The position numbers and the translations under genes were made by a program. This document shows positions 34,963 through 43,256 of a stretch of DNA of 49,036 nucleotides, piece by piece. The stretch is taken from the NCBI GenBank assembly GCA_900546395.1, contig URDD01000010.1, positions 1 through 49,036 of the forward strand. The letters are read 5' to 3'. The stretch's first letter is position 1, and every line of letters starts with the position of its first letter. Source of the stretch: an uncultured Bacteroidales bacterium. Lineage in GTDB: Bacteria; Bacteroidota; Bacteroidia; Bacteroidales; UBA932. The notes beneath the pieces are model-generated. The model searched no databases. It saw only the letters and a list, made by a program, of their open reading frames with translations, and was not told where the DNA came from.

Positions 34963-37485
34963 TTATTCGCCTGAAGTAGCATTGCTTTCAGATGGAACAG
35001 ACTCTTCAGGTCTTTCTTCGTCGTTTTTGGAAACTGCCGAAACTGCTGCAATGGCATCTCCATCCTTTATATTGATAAGACGCACTCCTTGTGTCGCCCT
35101 TCCTGCAACCCTGATATCAGCCACGGCCATTCTTATCGTAAGACCTGAACGGTTGATTATCATCAGATCATTGTCATCAGTCACATCCTTCAGAGCTATC
35201 AAATCACCTGTCTTATCTGTGATACTCAGTGTCTTAACACCTTTACCACCCCTATTGGTTATCCTATACTCCTCCACATCTGAACGCTTTCCGTAACCAT
35301 GCTCGCTTACTACAAGAATATTGTGAGAAGCAGCATCGCCAGCCGTAGGGTCATAGCATACCATACCGATAACCTCATCATCCTCATCAATATTTATGCC
35401 TCTGACACCTGAAGCAGTCCTTCCAAGAGGTCTTGCATCGTTTTCGTCAAACCTTACGCATCTTCCCTTTCTTCCTGCAAGCATTATCTGACAACTTCCG
35501 TTGGTCATTGCTGCCTCAAGCAATTCATCTCCATCCCTGACTGTTATAGCATTCACACCATTTGTTCTAGGTCTTGAATAAGCCTCCAGTGAAGTCTTCT
35601 TTATTATTCCTCTCTTGGTCGCAAGAACTATATAGTTGTTATTTACATAATCCTCATCCTTAAGATTCCTGACATTAATATATGCCTTGACTTTGTCGTC
35701 AGACTCTATATTTATAATATTCTGGAGAGCACGTCCCTTTGAAGCCCTTGAACCTTCAGGTATTTCATATACCTTGAGCCAGTAACACTTTCCGTTCTGA
35801 GTAAAAAGAAGCATTGTACTGTGCATATTGGCCACATAGATATGCTCTATAAAATCTTCATCCCTGGTGGTGCTTCCCTTTATTCCGACCCCTCCCCTGT
35901 TCTGCGTTCTGTATTCAGCAAGTGGAGTACGTTTGATATATCCAAGGTGGGAAATTGTAATGACAACGTCATCATCCGGATAAAAATCCTCAGGATTGAA
36001 GTCTTCCGCTGACAGCGCTATTTCCGTCCTTCTTGCATCACCGTATTTCTCCTTCATTTCGAGAGTCTCCTGCTTGATGACCTCCATCTGCTTGTCATAG
36101 TTTGCAAGCACGTCCTCACAATAATGGATGAACTTCATCAGTTCATCATACTCAGACTGCAGTTTCTCACGCTCAAGGCCAGTAAGCTGACGAAGCCTCA
36201 TCTCTACAATAGCAGTTGCCTGAGCATCAGTGAAGTCAAACCTTGACATCAACTCTGCTTTAGCATCTTCCACATTCTTGGATGCCCTGATTATCTTTAT
36301 GATTTCGTCAATTACATCCAATGCCTTAAGAAGTCCCTCAAGAATATGAGCCCTCTTCTGCGCCTTCTCAAGATCAAATTTTGTCCTGCGGACAATCACT
36401 TCATGCCTGTGTCTGACAAAATACTTGATAAGATCCCTGAGGTTCAATATTCTAGGACGGCCATTAACCAAGGCTACATTATTTACCGAGAAACTTGACT
36501 GAAGCGGAGTATATTTGTAAAGCATATTGAGAACAACATTTGCATTTGCTCCCATTTTCAGCTTTATGACGACCCTGACTCCCTTTCTCGTAGTCTCGTC
36601 ATTGACATACGATATTCCTTCAATCTTTTTACTTTCAACAAGTTCTGCGATTTTCTCAATCATCTCCCGCTTGTTGACCATATAAGGTATCTCCGTTACG
36701 ACAATAGTCTCACGTCCGGACTCGCTTACTTCTATCTCTGTCTTTGACCTTATCACAATACGGCCGCGACCCGTTTCGAAAGCATCCCTTATTCCCTGTG
36801 TTCCCTGTATTATACCTCCAGTAGGGAAATCAGGACCTTTGATATAATGCATCAGTTCTTCGACTGATATTTCAGGATTGTCAATATATGCGCATATAGC
36901 GTCACAACACTCTGTAAGATTATGAGGCGCCATATTGGTAGCCATACCTACTGCAATTCCTGATGATCCGTTCAGCAGCAAAAGAGGCACCTTTGTAGGC
37001 AACACAGTAGGCTCTTGGAGAGTATCGTCAAAGTTGTTCACCATATTTACTGTATCCTTATCCAGATCAGCCAGCACCTCATCCGAAAGCTTTGTAAGTT
37101 TTGCCTCTGTATATCGCATTGCAGCAATAGGGTCGCCATCCATAGAACCGAAGTTTCCCTGGCCGAATACCAGCGGATACCTCAGACTCCAGAACTGCGC
37201 CATTCTAACCATTGCATCATATACGCTTGAATCACCGTGCGGATGGTACTTACCAAGCACCTCTCCTACGATTCTGGCAGATTTCTTTGTCTGTCCGGTA
37301 TAGCCAAGACCCAGTCCCTCCATTCCGAAAAGTACTCTGCGATGCACAGGTTTCATTCCGTCGCGCACATCAGGCAAGGCTCTTGACACTATCACTGACA
37401 TAGAATAGTCAATATACGCACTGCGCATCTGCTTGTCTATGTTGACAGTTTCTATCCTGCCTGTCATTGTCTGATTTTCTTCCAT
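34963..37485 (-). CDS. gyrA: DNA gyrase subunit A
   Basis: The 840-residue protein has the type IIA topoisomerase breakage-reunion domain with the active-site tyrosine at residue 125 (AAMRYTEAKL). The six-blade C-terminal wrapping domain has a GyrA-box-like QNRGGVG and a second NRGGKG copy. The quinolone-resistance region reads HPHGDSSVYD (residues 81-90): Ser86 and Asp90 stand at the positions of E. coli Ser83 and Asp87, so no classic resistance change is seen. The box differs from the E. coli QRRGGKG form, but gyrase is still preferred over topoisomerase IV because of overall length and the Asp- and Glu-rich tail. It is driven by a consensus promoter (37548-37578). Confidence 0.96.
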   Translation of the reverse strand: MEENQTMTGRIETVNIDKQMRSAYIDYSMSVIVSRALPDVRDGMKPVHRRVLFGMEGLGLGYTGQTKKSARIVGEVLGKYHPHGDSSVYDAMVRMAQFWSLRYPLVFGQGNFGSMDGDPIAAMRYTEAKLTKLSDEVLADLDKDTVNMVNNFDDTLQEPTVLPTKVPLLLLNGSSGIAVGMATNMAPHNLTECCDAICAYIDNPEISVEELMHYIKGPDFPTGGIIQGTQGIRDAFETGRGRIVIRSKTEIEVSESGRETIVVTEIPYMVNKREMIEKIAELVESKKIEGISYVNDETTRKGVRVVIKLKMGANANVVLNMLYKYTPLQSSFSVNNVALVNGRPRILNLRDLIKYFVRHRHEVIVRRTKFDLEKAQKRAHILEGLLKALDVIDEIIKIIRASKNVEDAKAELMSRFDFTDAQATAIVEMRLRQLTGLEREKLQSEYDELMKFIHYCEDVLANYDKQMEVIKQETLEMKEKYGDARRTEIALSAEDFNPEDFYPDDDVVITISHLGYIKRTPLAEYRTQNRGGVGIKGSTTRDEDFIEHIYVANMHSTMLLFTQNGKCYWLKVYEIPEGSRASKGRALQNIINIESDDKVKAYINVRNLKDEDYVNNNYIVLATKRGIIKKTSLEAYSRPRTNGVNAITVRDGDELLEAAMTNGSCQIMLAGRKGRCVRFDENDARPLGRTASGVRGINIDEDDEVIGMVCYDPTAGDAASHNILVVSEHGYGKRSDVEEYRITNRGGKGVKTLSITDKTGDLIALKDVTDDNDLMIINRSGLTIRMAVADIRVAGRATQGVRLINIKDGDAIAAVSAVSKNDEERPEESVPSESNATSGE

Positions 37486-37547
37486 CTGTTTTAAGCTTAT
37501 TTTTTCAACTCAAACCTAACTGCACAATTCCATCATATGCAAGTGTG

Positions 37548-37578
37548 CAAAGTTACAAATTTTTATTTGCCGGACAAA
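37548..37578 (-). promoter_or_regulatory. Consensus Bacteroidota promoter of gyrA
   Basis: On the minus strand TTTG (37578-37575), 19 nt, TAACTTTG (37555-37548), 62 nt before the gyrA ATG. It is divergent from the clp promoter 29 nt away. Confidence 0.85.
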
Positions 37579-37606
37579 CGTATTTTCTACAGAAACAGGT
37601 CTATTT

Positions 37607-37638
37607 TTTGAGAAAAACAAAACAGATTCTTAAATTTG
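37607..37638 (+). promoter_or_regulatory. Consensus Bacteroidota promoter of the clp gene
   Basis: TTTG (37607-37610), 20 nt, TAAATTTG (37631-37638), 21 nt before the ATG at 37660. A full consensus match. No heat-shock (CIRCE-like) inverted repeat was seen nearby. Confidence 0.85.
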
Positions 37639-37659
37639 TAGTTTGTCAAAGCACAGTAT

Positions 37660-40020
37660 ATGGAAATTAGAATATCAGACGAACTCAATGCTATTATCAA
37701 CTACTCCAGGGAAGAGGCCATGAGGACCGGCAGTTACGGAATTGCCCCTGATCACCTTATGCTGGGAATACTTCGCCACGGTGACAATACTGCCACTGAC
37801 ATTCTTCGCGGATTGGAAACAGACCTGGACGAACTCAAACATTTCATTGACAGCAAAATCTTTACAAACGAGCACATACCTTACTCCGAAGCCCCCAATG
37901 TAACATTCTCGAGAGGTACACAGAATGTTCTTAGCATCACTGTACTTGAAGCTACAAGACTCAAGTGCAGCGAAGCCTCCTCCCAGCACCTTCTTCTTGC
38001 TTTGTGCAGAAACACCAACAGTTATGCACAAAGTTATCTCAGAGACACTGGTATAGACTATGGGAGAGTCATGTCATTCATGGAACGCAACGAAATGACA
38101 GGAAGCAGGATTGACGAAGAAAATATCAAATCAGGAAAAGCGCAAGAAGAGAATGTGGATGCCGAGTCACAGGAAGAACCGAAATCAGCAGTCGAAGAAT
38201 TCGGCTATGACATAACTCAGGCTGCAAGGAGCGGAAAACTCGATCCTGTAGTGGGAAGAGAAGAAGAAATAATGAGGGTCATAGAAATATTGGGAAGAAG
38301 GAAGAAAAATAACCCTATGCTGGTAGGCGACCCAGGCGTAGGAAAATCTGCAATTGTCGAAGGGATAGCCTTGAAAATAGCAAGCGGCGAGATTCCTCCT
38401 GCTCTTGCAGATAAACGAATTGTCTCTCTTGATCTTGCATCGGTAGTTGCCGGGACCAAATACAGGGGTGATTTCGAAAAAAGGCTCAAAGCAATAATAA
38501 GGGAAATCAGCGGTAATCCTGACATAATTTTGTTTATTGACGAATTTCATACTATAGTAGGAGCCGGAGGGGCATCCGGCAGTCTTGATGCAGCAAATAT
38601 CCTGAAACCGGCTCTTGCAAGAGGGGAACTTCAGTGTATCGGAGCAACGACGTTGGACGAATTCACAAAAATAATTGAAAAGGACGGCGCCCTGGACAGA
38701 AGATTTCAGAAAGTTCTGGTCGAACCTTCGGGCAGCAAACAGTCAGTCGCCATACTGGAAAAAATAAAAAGCTGCTACGAACAGTTCCATGCCGTCACAT
38801 ACACTCCGGAAGCAATATCCGCCTGCGTCCGTCTTTCCGAAAGATATATTACAGACAGATGCCTTCCAGACAAAGCTATAGACGCTCTTGACGAAGCCGG
38901 ATCAATGGTAAGATTACAGTGTACCGGAGGTAAAAAAAGGAATAGAAAAGCCCCTATCGTGACTGAAGATGATATTGCAGCGGTAATATCAAAAATGTCG
39001 GGAATACCGGCAAACAAAGTGGCTGAATCTGAAATCAGCAGACTTGTCAACATGGATAGCTTTCTGAAGAAATACATAACAGGCCAGGATGAGGCTATAG
39101 ACAAAGTCACAAAAGCCATCAGGAGAAACCGCACTGGAATCAAGGATCCGTCTAGACCAGTAGGCTCATTCCTTTTCCTTGGTCCAACCGGCGTAGGAAA
39201 AACACAGCTTGCCAAGACTATTGCCGAGTATCTTTTTGATTCTGAAAGCAATATAGTATGTATTGACATGAGTGAATATATGGAAAAATTCACAGCATCA
39301 CGACTCATTGGCGCACCTCCAGGATATGTAGGATTTGAAGATGGAGGACAGCTTAGTGAAAGAGTGAGAAGAAAACCATACTGCGTTGTCCTTCTGGATG
39401 AGATAGAAAAGGCACATCCCGACATATTCAACCTTCTCCTTCAAATTCTGGACGAAGGAAGACTTACTGACAGCAATGGAAGAACAGTAAATTTCAGGAA
39501 CACGATAATCATTATGACTTCCAACATTGGAAGCCGCGAACTTGAATATTATGGCAACGGACTTGGGTTCAACACTTCCTCAAGGAACTTGAATGAGGAT
39601 CGCAAAAACATAGTTCAGAAAGCTGTACGGAAAGCTTTTCCACCTGAATTTATAAACAGGATAGATGAACAGGTTTTCTTTAATACCCTTACCAGAGAGG
39701 ATATTGAAAAAATCATTGACATACAGTTGAAAGACCTGCGTAACAGAGTATTGGAAGCAGGATTCACTCTTAATATCACCTCTGCTGCCAGAAAATTCGT
39801 AGCAGATGCTGGATTTGACCCTGAATTCGGAGCCAGGCCTCTGAAAAGAGCCATCCAAAAATATGTTGAAGATCCTGTGGCCGAGGCTATAATGTCACGG
39901 TTACTGAATCGGAGTCAAAAAGGAGAAGTACCGGACACAATAACAGTAGGAATAAACCATTACAAGTCAGGAACTGAAGTGAAATTCAAGTGTTCCCCGA
40001 CCGCTGTCACGCAATCTTGA
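37660..40020 (+). CDS. clpC: ClpA/ClpC-type ATP-dependent protease unfoldase subunit
   Basis: The 786-residue AAA+ protein has an N-terminal double Clp_N repeat (about residues 1-145) and two ATPase modules. Walker A motifs are GDPGVGKS (residues 223-230) and GPTGVGKT (508-515); Walker B segments are IILFIDEFHT and VVLLDEIEKA. A Leu-Gly-Phe loop in GNGLGFN is the likely ClpP contact. The region after AIDALDEAGSMVRLQ passes in about 20 residues to the next motif, so the coiled-coil middle domain of true ClpC is missing and the layout is ClpA-like. The symbol follows common Bacteroidota usage. It unfolds proteins and feeds them to ClpP; neither clpP nor clpS is in the window. Confidence 0.93.
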   Translation: MEIRISDELNAIINYSREEAMRTGSYGIAPDHLMLGILRHGDNTATDILRGLETDLDELKHFIDSKIFTNEHIPYSEAPNVTFSRGTQNVLSITVLEATRLKCSEASSQHLLLALCRNTNSYAQSYLRDTGIDYGRVMSFMERNEMTGSRIDEENIKSGKAQEENVDAESQEEPKSAVEEFGYDITQAARSGKLDPVVGREEEIMRVIEILGRRKKNNPMLVGDPGVGKSAIVEGIALKIASGEIPPALADKRIVSLDLASVVAGTKYRGDFEKRLKAIIREISGNPDIILFIDEFHTIVGAGGASGSLDAANILKPALARGELQCIGATTLDEFTKIIEKDGALDRRFQKVLVEPSGSKQSVAILEKIKSCYEQFHAVTYTPEAISACVRLSERYITDRCLPDKAIDALDEAGSMVRLQCTGGKKRNRKAPIVTEDDIAAVISKMSGIPANKVAESEISRLVNMDSFLKKYITGQDEAIDKVTKAIRRNRTGIKDPSRPVGSFLFLGPTGVGKTQLAKTIAEYLFDSESNIVCIDMSEYMEKFTASRLIGAPPGYVGFEDGGQLSERVRRKPYCVVLLDEIEKAHPDIFNLLLQILDEGRLTDSNGRTVNFRNTIIIMTSNIGSRELEYYGNGLGFNTSSRNLNEDRKNIVQKAVRKAFPPEFINRIDEQVFFNTLTREDIEKIIDIQLKDLRNRVLEAGFTLNITSAARKFVADAGFDPEFGARPLKRAIQKYVEDPVAEAIMSRLLNRSQKGEVPDTITVGINHYKSGTEVKFKCSPTAVTQS

Positions 40021-40132
40021 CATCTACGATTTCAAGATCCATATCGCTTATCAGATCGGTAAGGACATCAAATGAATTTTCTGATGAAATCATTGATAGA
40101 ATATAGTCTAAAGTAAAATCATTCTTTTTCAT
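40007..40132 (-). CDS. Possible small gene (41 residues), convergent with clp
   Basis: A minus-strand frame runs from ATG 40132 to TGA 40007-40009 and encodes 41 residues beginning MKKNDFTLDYIL and ending DLEIVDVKIA. The product is acidic and probably amphipathic, with no signal peptide or known motif. A -7-like element (TATCTTTG, 40162-40155) lies 22 nt upstream. Its 3' end overlaps the last 14 nt of clp. The ATG follows an A-rich stretch (AAGAAAAAGCC), common before Bacteroidota starts. It fills most of the gap between clp and the HAD gene. It could be chance, and homologues would be needed to be sure. Confidence 0.45.
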   Translation of the reverse strand: MKKNDFTLDYILSMISSENSFDVLTDLISDMDLEIVDVKIA

Positions 40133-40154
40133 GGCTTTTTCTTTTTTGTTGACA

Positions 40155-40162
40155 CAAAGATA
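40155..40162 (-). promoter_or_regulatory. Putative -7 element of the 41-residue gene
   Basis: The minus strand reads TATCTTTG, matching TAnnTTTG. A TTTG also lies upstream, but at 14 nt rather than 19-21. Confidence 0.4.
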
Positions 40163-40201
40163 AAGTCAGAATGTACCAAAGTAAGACACATTTAATTTTT
40201 T

Positions 40202-40852
40202 ATGACAAAACTTATAATATTCGATTTGGACGGCACTTTGCTGAACACCATAGAGGATTTGGGAAATGCCTGCAACTACGCACTGAAAAGATGCGGTTTC
40301 CCCGAAAGGGATATGTCTGAGTACAATTCACTTGTAGGACGCGGCATCTACAATCTGTTCAGAAAAGCCCTGCCTTCCGAAGCGTCAAGTGACGAAAATA
40401 TAATGAAAATGAAAGAGTTCTTCATTCCATACTACGACATACACAAGACTGACAAGACACGACCTTATAAAGGAATTCCTGAATTGCTGAAAAAAATTTC
40501 AGACAGAGGCATAAAGCTGGCTATTGCATCTAACAAATATCAGGACGGCACGGAAAAACTGGCAGAGAAATTCTTTTGCGAGTATAAATTTGAAGCAATC
40601 CTCGGGCAGAGAGACGGAATGCCTATAAAGCCTGACCCTGAAATTGTTTATGAAGCAATGCGGGCTGCAGGAATAGAGGACAAGTCCGAAGTTGTATATG
40701 CCGGAGATTCTGATATAGATATGATTACAGGCAATAATGCAGGAGTACGTACAATAGGTGTGACATGGGGATTCCGGACAATGGAAGAATTACTCTTGCA
40801 TTCACCGTGGAAAACAGCCGACTCTCCGGAGCAAATCTTCGAATATCTGTAA
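40202..40852 (+). CDS. HAD family phosphatase (phosphoglycolate phosphatase-like)
   Basis: The 216-residue cytoplasmic protein has all four HAD motifs: FDLDGTLLNT at the start (nucleophile Asp), LAIASNKYQ (motif II Ser), IKPDPEIVYEAM (motif III Lys) and YAGDSDIDMITGNNAG (motif IV acidic pair). The helical cap after motif I is of the Gph/PGMB type. It removes phosphate from a small metabolite, possibly 2-phosphoglycolate; the substrate cannot be fixed from sequence. It is the first of three plus-strand genes (with the AI-2E-family gene 26 nt on and the esterase after it). Confidence 0.93.
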   Translation: MTKLIIFDLDGTLLNTIEDLGNACNYALKRCGFPERDMSEYNSLVGRGIYNLFRKALPSEASSDENIMKMKEFFIPYYDIHKTDKTRPYKGIPELLKKISDRGIKLAIASNKYQDGTEKLAEKFFCEYKFEAILGQRDGMPIKPDPEIVYEAMRAAGIEDKSEVVYAGDSDIDMITGNNAGVRTIGVTWGFRTMEELLLHSPWKTADSPEQIFEYL

Positions 40853-40878
40853 AATTCCACTAATTAACGCAAATAAAA

Positions 40879-42027
40879 ATGACAGAACGAAGCATTGACA
40901 AACTTGCAAGATATATTATGTACACAGCTCTTGGAGCTGTGATTTTAGCTATTTGCTGGTTTTTCAGAGATGTAATCATCTATATGCTGGCAGCTGCAGT
41001 AGTTTCATTATTAGGAAGACCTGTAATGATTTTTTTCGGAAGAATAGAGATTAAAGGGAAAAAGTTGCCGTCATGGATATATGCAATACTCACGATTATT
41101 ATTATAATGTCTGTTTTCCTGGCTACTGTAGCGACACTGATTCCTATAATAACAGGAATAATCAAAGATATTTCACTTGTCAATGTCGAAACGTCAGTAC
41201 AGTCAATTGCAATTCCGCTTAAGGATATAAATGACTTTTTCATAAGCACTTTCCCGTCTTTGGGAGAAAATTTCAAGATAGAGACAGCTATTCTGCAGGA
41301 AATCAAGAATATGAATATTGTAAATTCTTCTCTTTTTTCCTCTATCATAAATTCCGTAGTATCATTCCTGTCCTCTTTCGGAGTAGGGCTCTTCTCTGTT
41401 GTATTCATCGCTTTTTTCTTCCTTAAAGACGAAAAACTTTTCAGCAACATTGTGTCCGCACTTGTCCCGGACAGACATGAGCAAAATGCACGTGAAGCCT
41501 TCGCTGATATTGAACATCTGCTATCAAGATATTTTGTCGGGCTGACTATCGAAGTCTTAGGAGTTGCACTGATAGACTTTCTGGGGCTGCTTCTGATAGC
41601 TCGGCTTGGAGCAGGAGCTTCTTTTGGTATTGCATTTATCTGCGGAGTCCTGAATATCATACCTTATGTAGGACCTCTCTTGGGCGGAATAATAGGCTCG
41701 ACTCTTGCTATTGTACTCAAATATGCATGTGCCGTTCCTGCACTTGATGTGAATTTCTGGGCATTTATGCTTATCCTTATTGCAATATTCTGGTTCGCCC
41801 AGATAATAGACGGACTGCTCTACCAGCCAGTCATATATTCCAACAGCATCAAGGCCAACGCACTGGAAATATTCATAGTACTGCTTATGGCCGGATACAT
41901 AGGCGGAATAATAGGTATGCTTGTTGCCATACCTTGCTATACTGTTATACGAGTGATAGCAATACGCTTCTTCCACAATGTAAAATTCATAAGGAAACTT
42001 ACAGGAATGGCTGACAACGGTTTTTGA
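40879..42027 (+). CDS. AI-2E transporter family (PerM/YdiK-like) membrane protein
   Basis: The 382-residue protein has about eight membrane spans: two at the N-terminus, one after a polar segment (about residues 60-90), a soluble region (about 95-155), then a hydrophobic C-terminal half. The latter carries the family's FFFLKDEKLF segment, a cytoplasmic loop (DRHEQNAREAFADIEHLLSRY), and GLLLIARLGAGASFG, CGVLNIIPYVGPLLGGIIGS and QPVIYSNSIKANALEIF. The family name comes from proposed autoinducer-2 export; other members are thought to move ions, so the cargo is open. The N-terminal end reads MTERSIDKLARY, with no signal peptide. Confidence 0.93.
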   Translation: MTERSIDKLARYIMYTALGAVILAICWFFRDVIIYMLAAAVVSLLGRPVMIFFGRIEIKGKKLPSWIYAILTIIIIMSVFLATVATLIPIITGIIKDISLVNVETSVQSIAIPLKDINDFFISTFPSLGENFKIETAILQEIKNMNIVNSSLFSSIINSVVSFLSSFGVGLFSVVFIAFFFLKDEKLFSNIVSALVPDRHEQNAREAFADIEHLLSRYFVGLTIEVLGVALIDFLGLLLIARLGAGASFGIAFICGVLNIIPYVGPLLGGIIGSTLAIVLKYACAVPALDVNFWAFMLILIAIFWFAQIIDGLLYQPVIYSNSIKANALEIFIVLLMAGYIGGIIGMLVAIPCYTVIRVIAIRFFHNVKFIRKLTGMADNGF

Positions 42028-42107
42028 CAATTATACGGCACATTACACAGAAACTGCCTTTTTTCAAGAGTCGTCTCAAATATGAAAACGGTTTAAAATT
42101 TTATTAT

Positions 42108-43088
42108 ATGAAAAATATGCTATTATGGAGTTCAATACTCCTGCTGCTTCCGGTTATATCTTGCGCGGAAGACAACAGCATCACATCACAAGTTACATCT
42201 TCAAGTTATACAGGAAAGCCGGTCCAGAAAGACTATAACATAGAACCAGACGGCACCTATATGTTCATTCAAAGAGACACCTGCGACCTATTTATGGATA
42301 TATATGATCCGGCACCAGGTAGCGACTCATTGCTCTGCGGAAAGAAAAAGCCTACTGTAATATTTGCATTCGGAGGTAGCTTTGCCAGAGGAAGACGCGA
42401 TTCCGATAACTATATGCCATGGTTCAAAAGTATGAGTCTCAACGGATACCGCATCGTATCCATTGACTACAGACTTGGGCTGAAAGGAGTTGACAAAGTA
42501 GGAGTGGGCCAGGTAAACGAACTTGACCATGCCATACATATTGCTGTAGAAGATATGGTAAGCGCTACCAAATACCTTTTGGATAATGCAGAAACACTTG
42601 GAGTGGATCCTGATAATATTGTCATTAGCGGATCATCTGCCGGAGCAATTACTGCCTTGCAGACAGACTTTGAGTTAAGCAACAGAACACAATGGGCGGC
42701 ACCGCTTCCTGAAGGTTTCAGATATGCCGGCGTCATGGCTTTTGCGGGAGCAATCCTATCCAGAGAAGGAAAACTCACGTACAAGAAAAATCCTGCCCCG
42801 ACCCTGCTATTACACGGTACTGAAGATAGTGTTGTCCCATACAAGCAGATTAAGGTTTTCAAACTTGGATTTTTCGGAGCAGACAAAATCGCTGAAAGGT
42901 TTGTAAAATTCGGATATCCCTATCAGATATTCAGATATACCGGTCATAATCATGAAATTGCAACATCAATGTATGAAACTCTTGAAGAGCAGTTGCTCTT
43001 CCTTGAGGGAAATGTAATAAACAAAAACGGATGCTGCATTGACGCTACTGTAAACAATCCAGCCATTCCTTTTGAAGACTGGGACTAA
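42108..43088 (+). CDS. Alpha/beta hydrolase (carboxylesterase-like) lipoprotein
   Basis: With the start at ATG 42108 the product has 326 residues, beginning with a lipoprotein signal (MKNMLLWSSILLLLPVISC). A longer frame open to a TTG at 42024 was rejected because it would bury this signal. The hydrolase fold shows an oxyanion-type FAFGGSFARG, the nucleophile in SGSSAGAIT (Ser near residue 177), the acid in LLHGTEDSVVP and the His in YTGHNHEIA. It probably cleaves ester bonds outside the cytoplasm, for example acetyl or feruloyl groups on glycans, but the substrate is inferred only from family habits. It ends 2 nt before a palindrome. Confidence 0.9.
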   Translation: MKNMLLWSSILLLLPVISCAEDNSITSQVTSSSYTGKPVQKDYNIEPDGTYMFIQRDTCDLFMDIYDPAPGSDSLLCGKKKPTVIFAFGGSFARGRRDSDNYMPWFKSMSLNGYRIVSIDYRLGLKGVDKVGVGQVNELDHAIHIAVEDMVSATKYLLDNAETLGVDPDNIVISGSSAGAITALQTDFELSNRTQWAAPLPEGFRYAGVMAFAGAILSREGKLTYKKNPAPTLLLHGTEDSVVPYKQIKVFKLGFFGADKIAERFVKFGYPYQIFRYTGHNHEIATSMYETLEEQLLFLEGNVINKNGCCIDATVNNPAIPFEDWD

Positions 43089-43131
43089 GACGCTGTTTAA
43101 AAATTTTTCAAAAATTCTTAAACAGCGTCTT
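43087..43131 (+). terminator. 14-bp palindrome after the esterase gene, related to the dispersed repeat
   Basis: AAGACGCTGTTTAA (43087-43100) pairs perfectly with TTAAACAGCGTCTT (43118-43131), and the loop contains a second AAATTTTT/AAAAATT stem. It may terminate transcription. Each arm resembles the GCTGTTTAAA motif found elsewhere in the window, so it could instead be two repeat copies head to head. Confidence 0.6.
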
Positions 43132-43194
43132 AATAGGAGTAAAAAAAGATTATTTCCTCTGAGAATTTTATCCATCAGGTGTACTTACACACTT

Positions 43195-43234
43195 TAAGAG
43201 GCTGCATCAAGATATTTTTTGATGCAGCCTCTTA
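43195..43234. terminator. Terminator hairpin between the esterase and nucleoside phosphorylase genes
   Basis: TAAGAGGCTGCATCAA (43195-43210) pairs perfectly with TTGATGCAGCCTCTTA (43219-43234) around an 8-nt loop. It lies between convergent genes, 23 nt from the stop of the minus-strand gene. Confidence 0.85.
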
Positions 43235-43256
43235 TATTTCAGACTAAAGAAAGACT

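Noticed and set aside
38775..39431. 218-codon minus-strand frame inside clp
   Set aside because: Long only because the coding strand avoids certain codons; it is antisense to the ATPase domains.
40980..41660. 226-codon minus-strand frame inside the AI-2E-family gene
   Set aside because: Antisense to a membrane protein gene; the Ser-, Lys- and Ile-rich product is typical of a shadow frame.
42024..42107. TTG start overlapping the AI-2E-family gene for the esterase
   Set aside because: It would place 28 residues in front of a good lipoprotein signal peptide.
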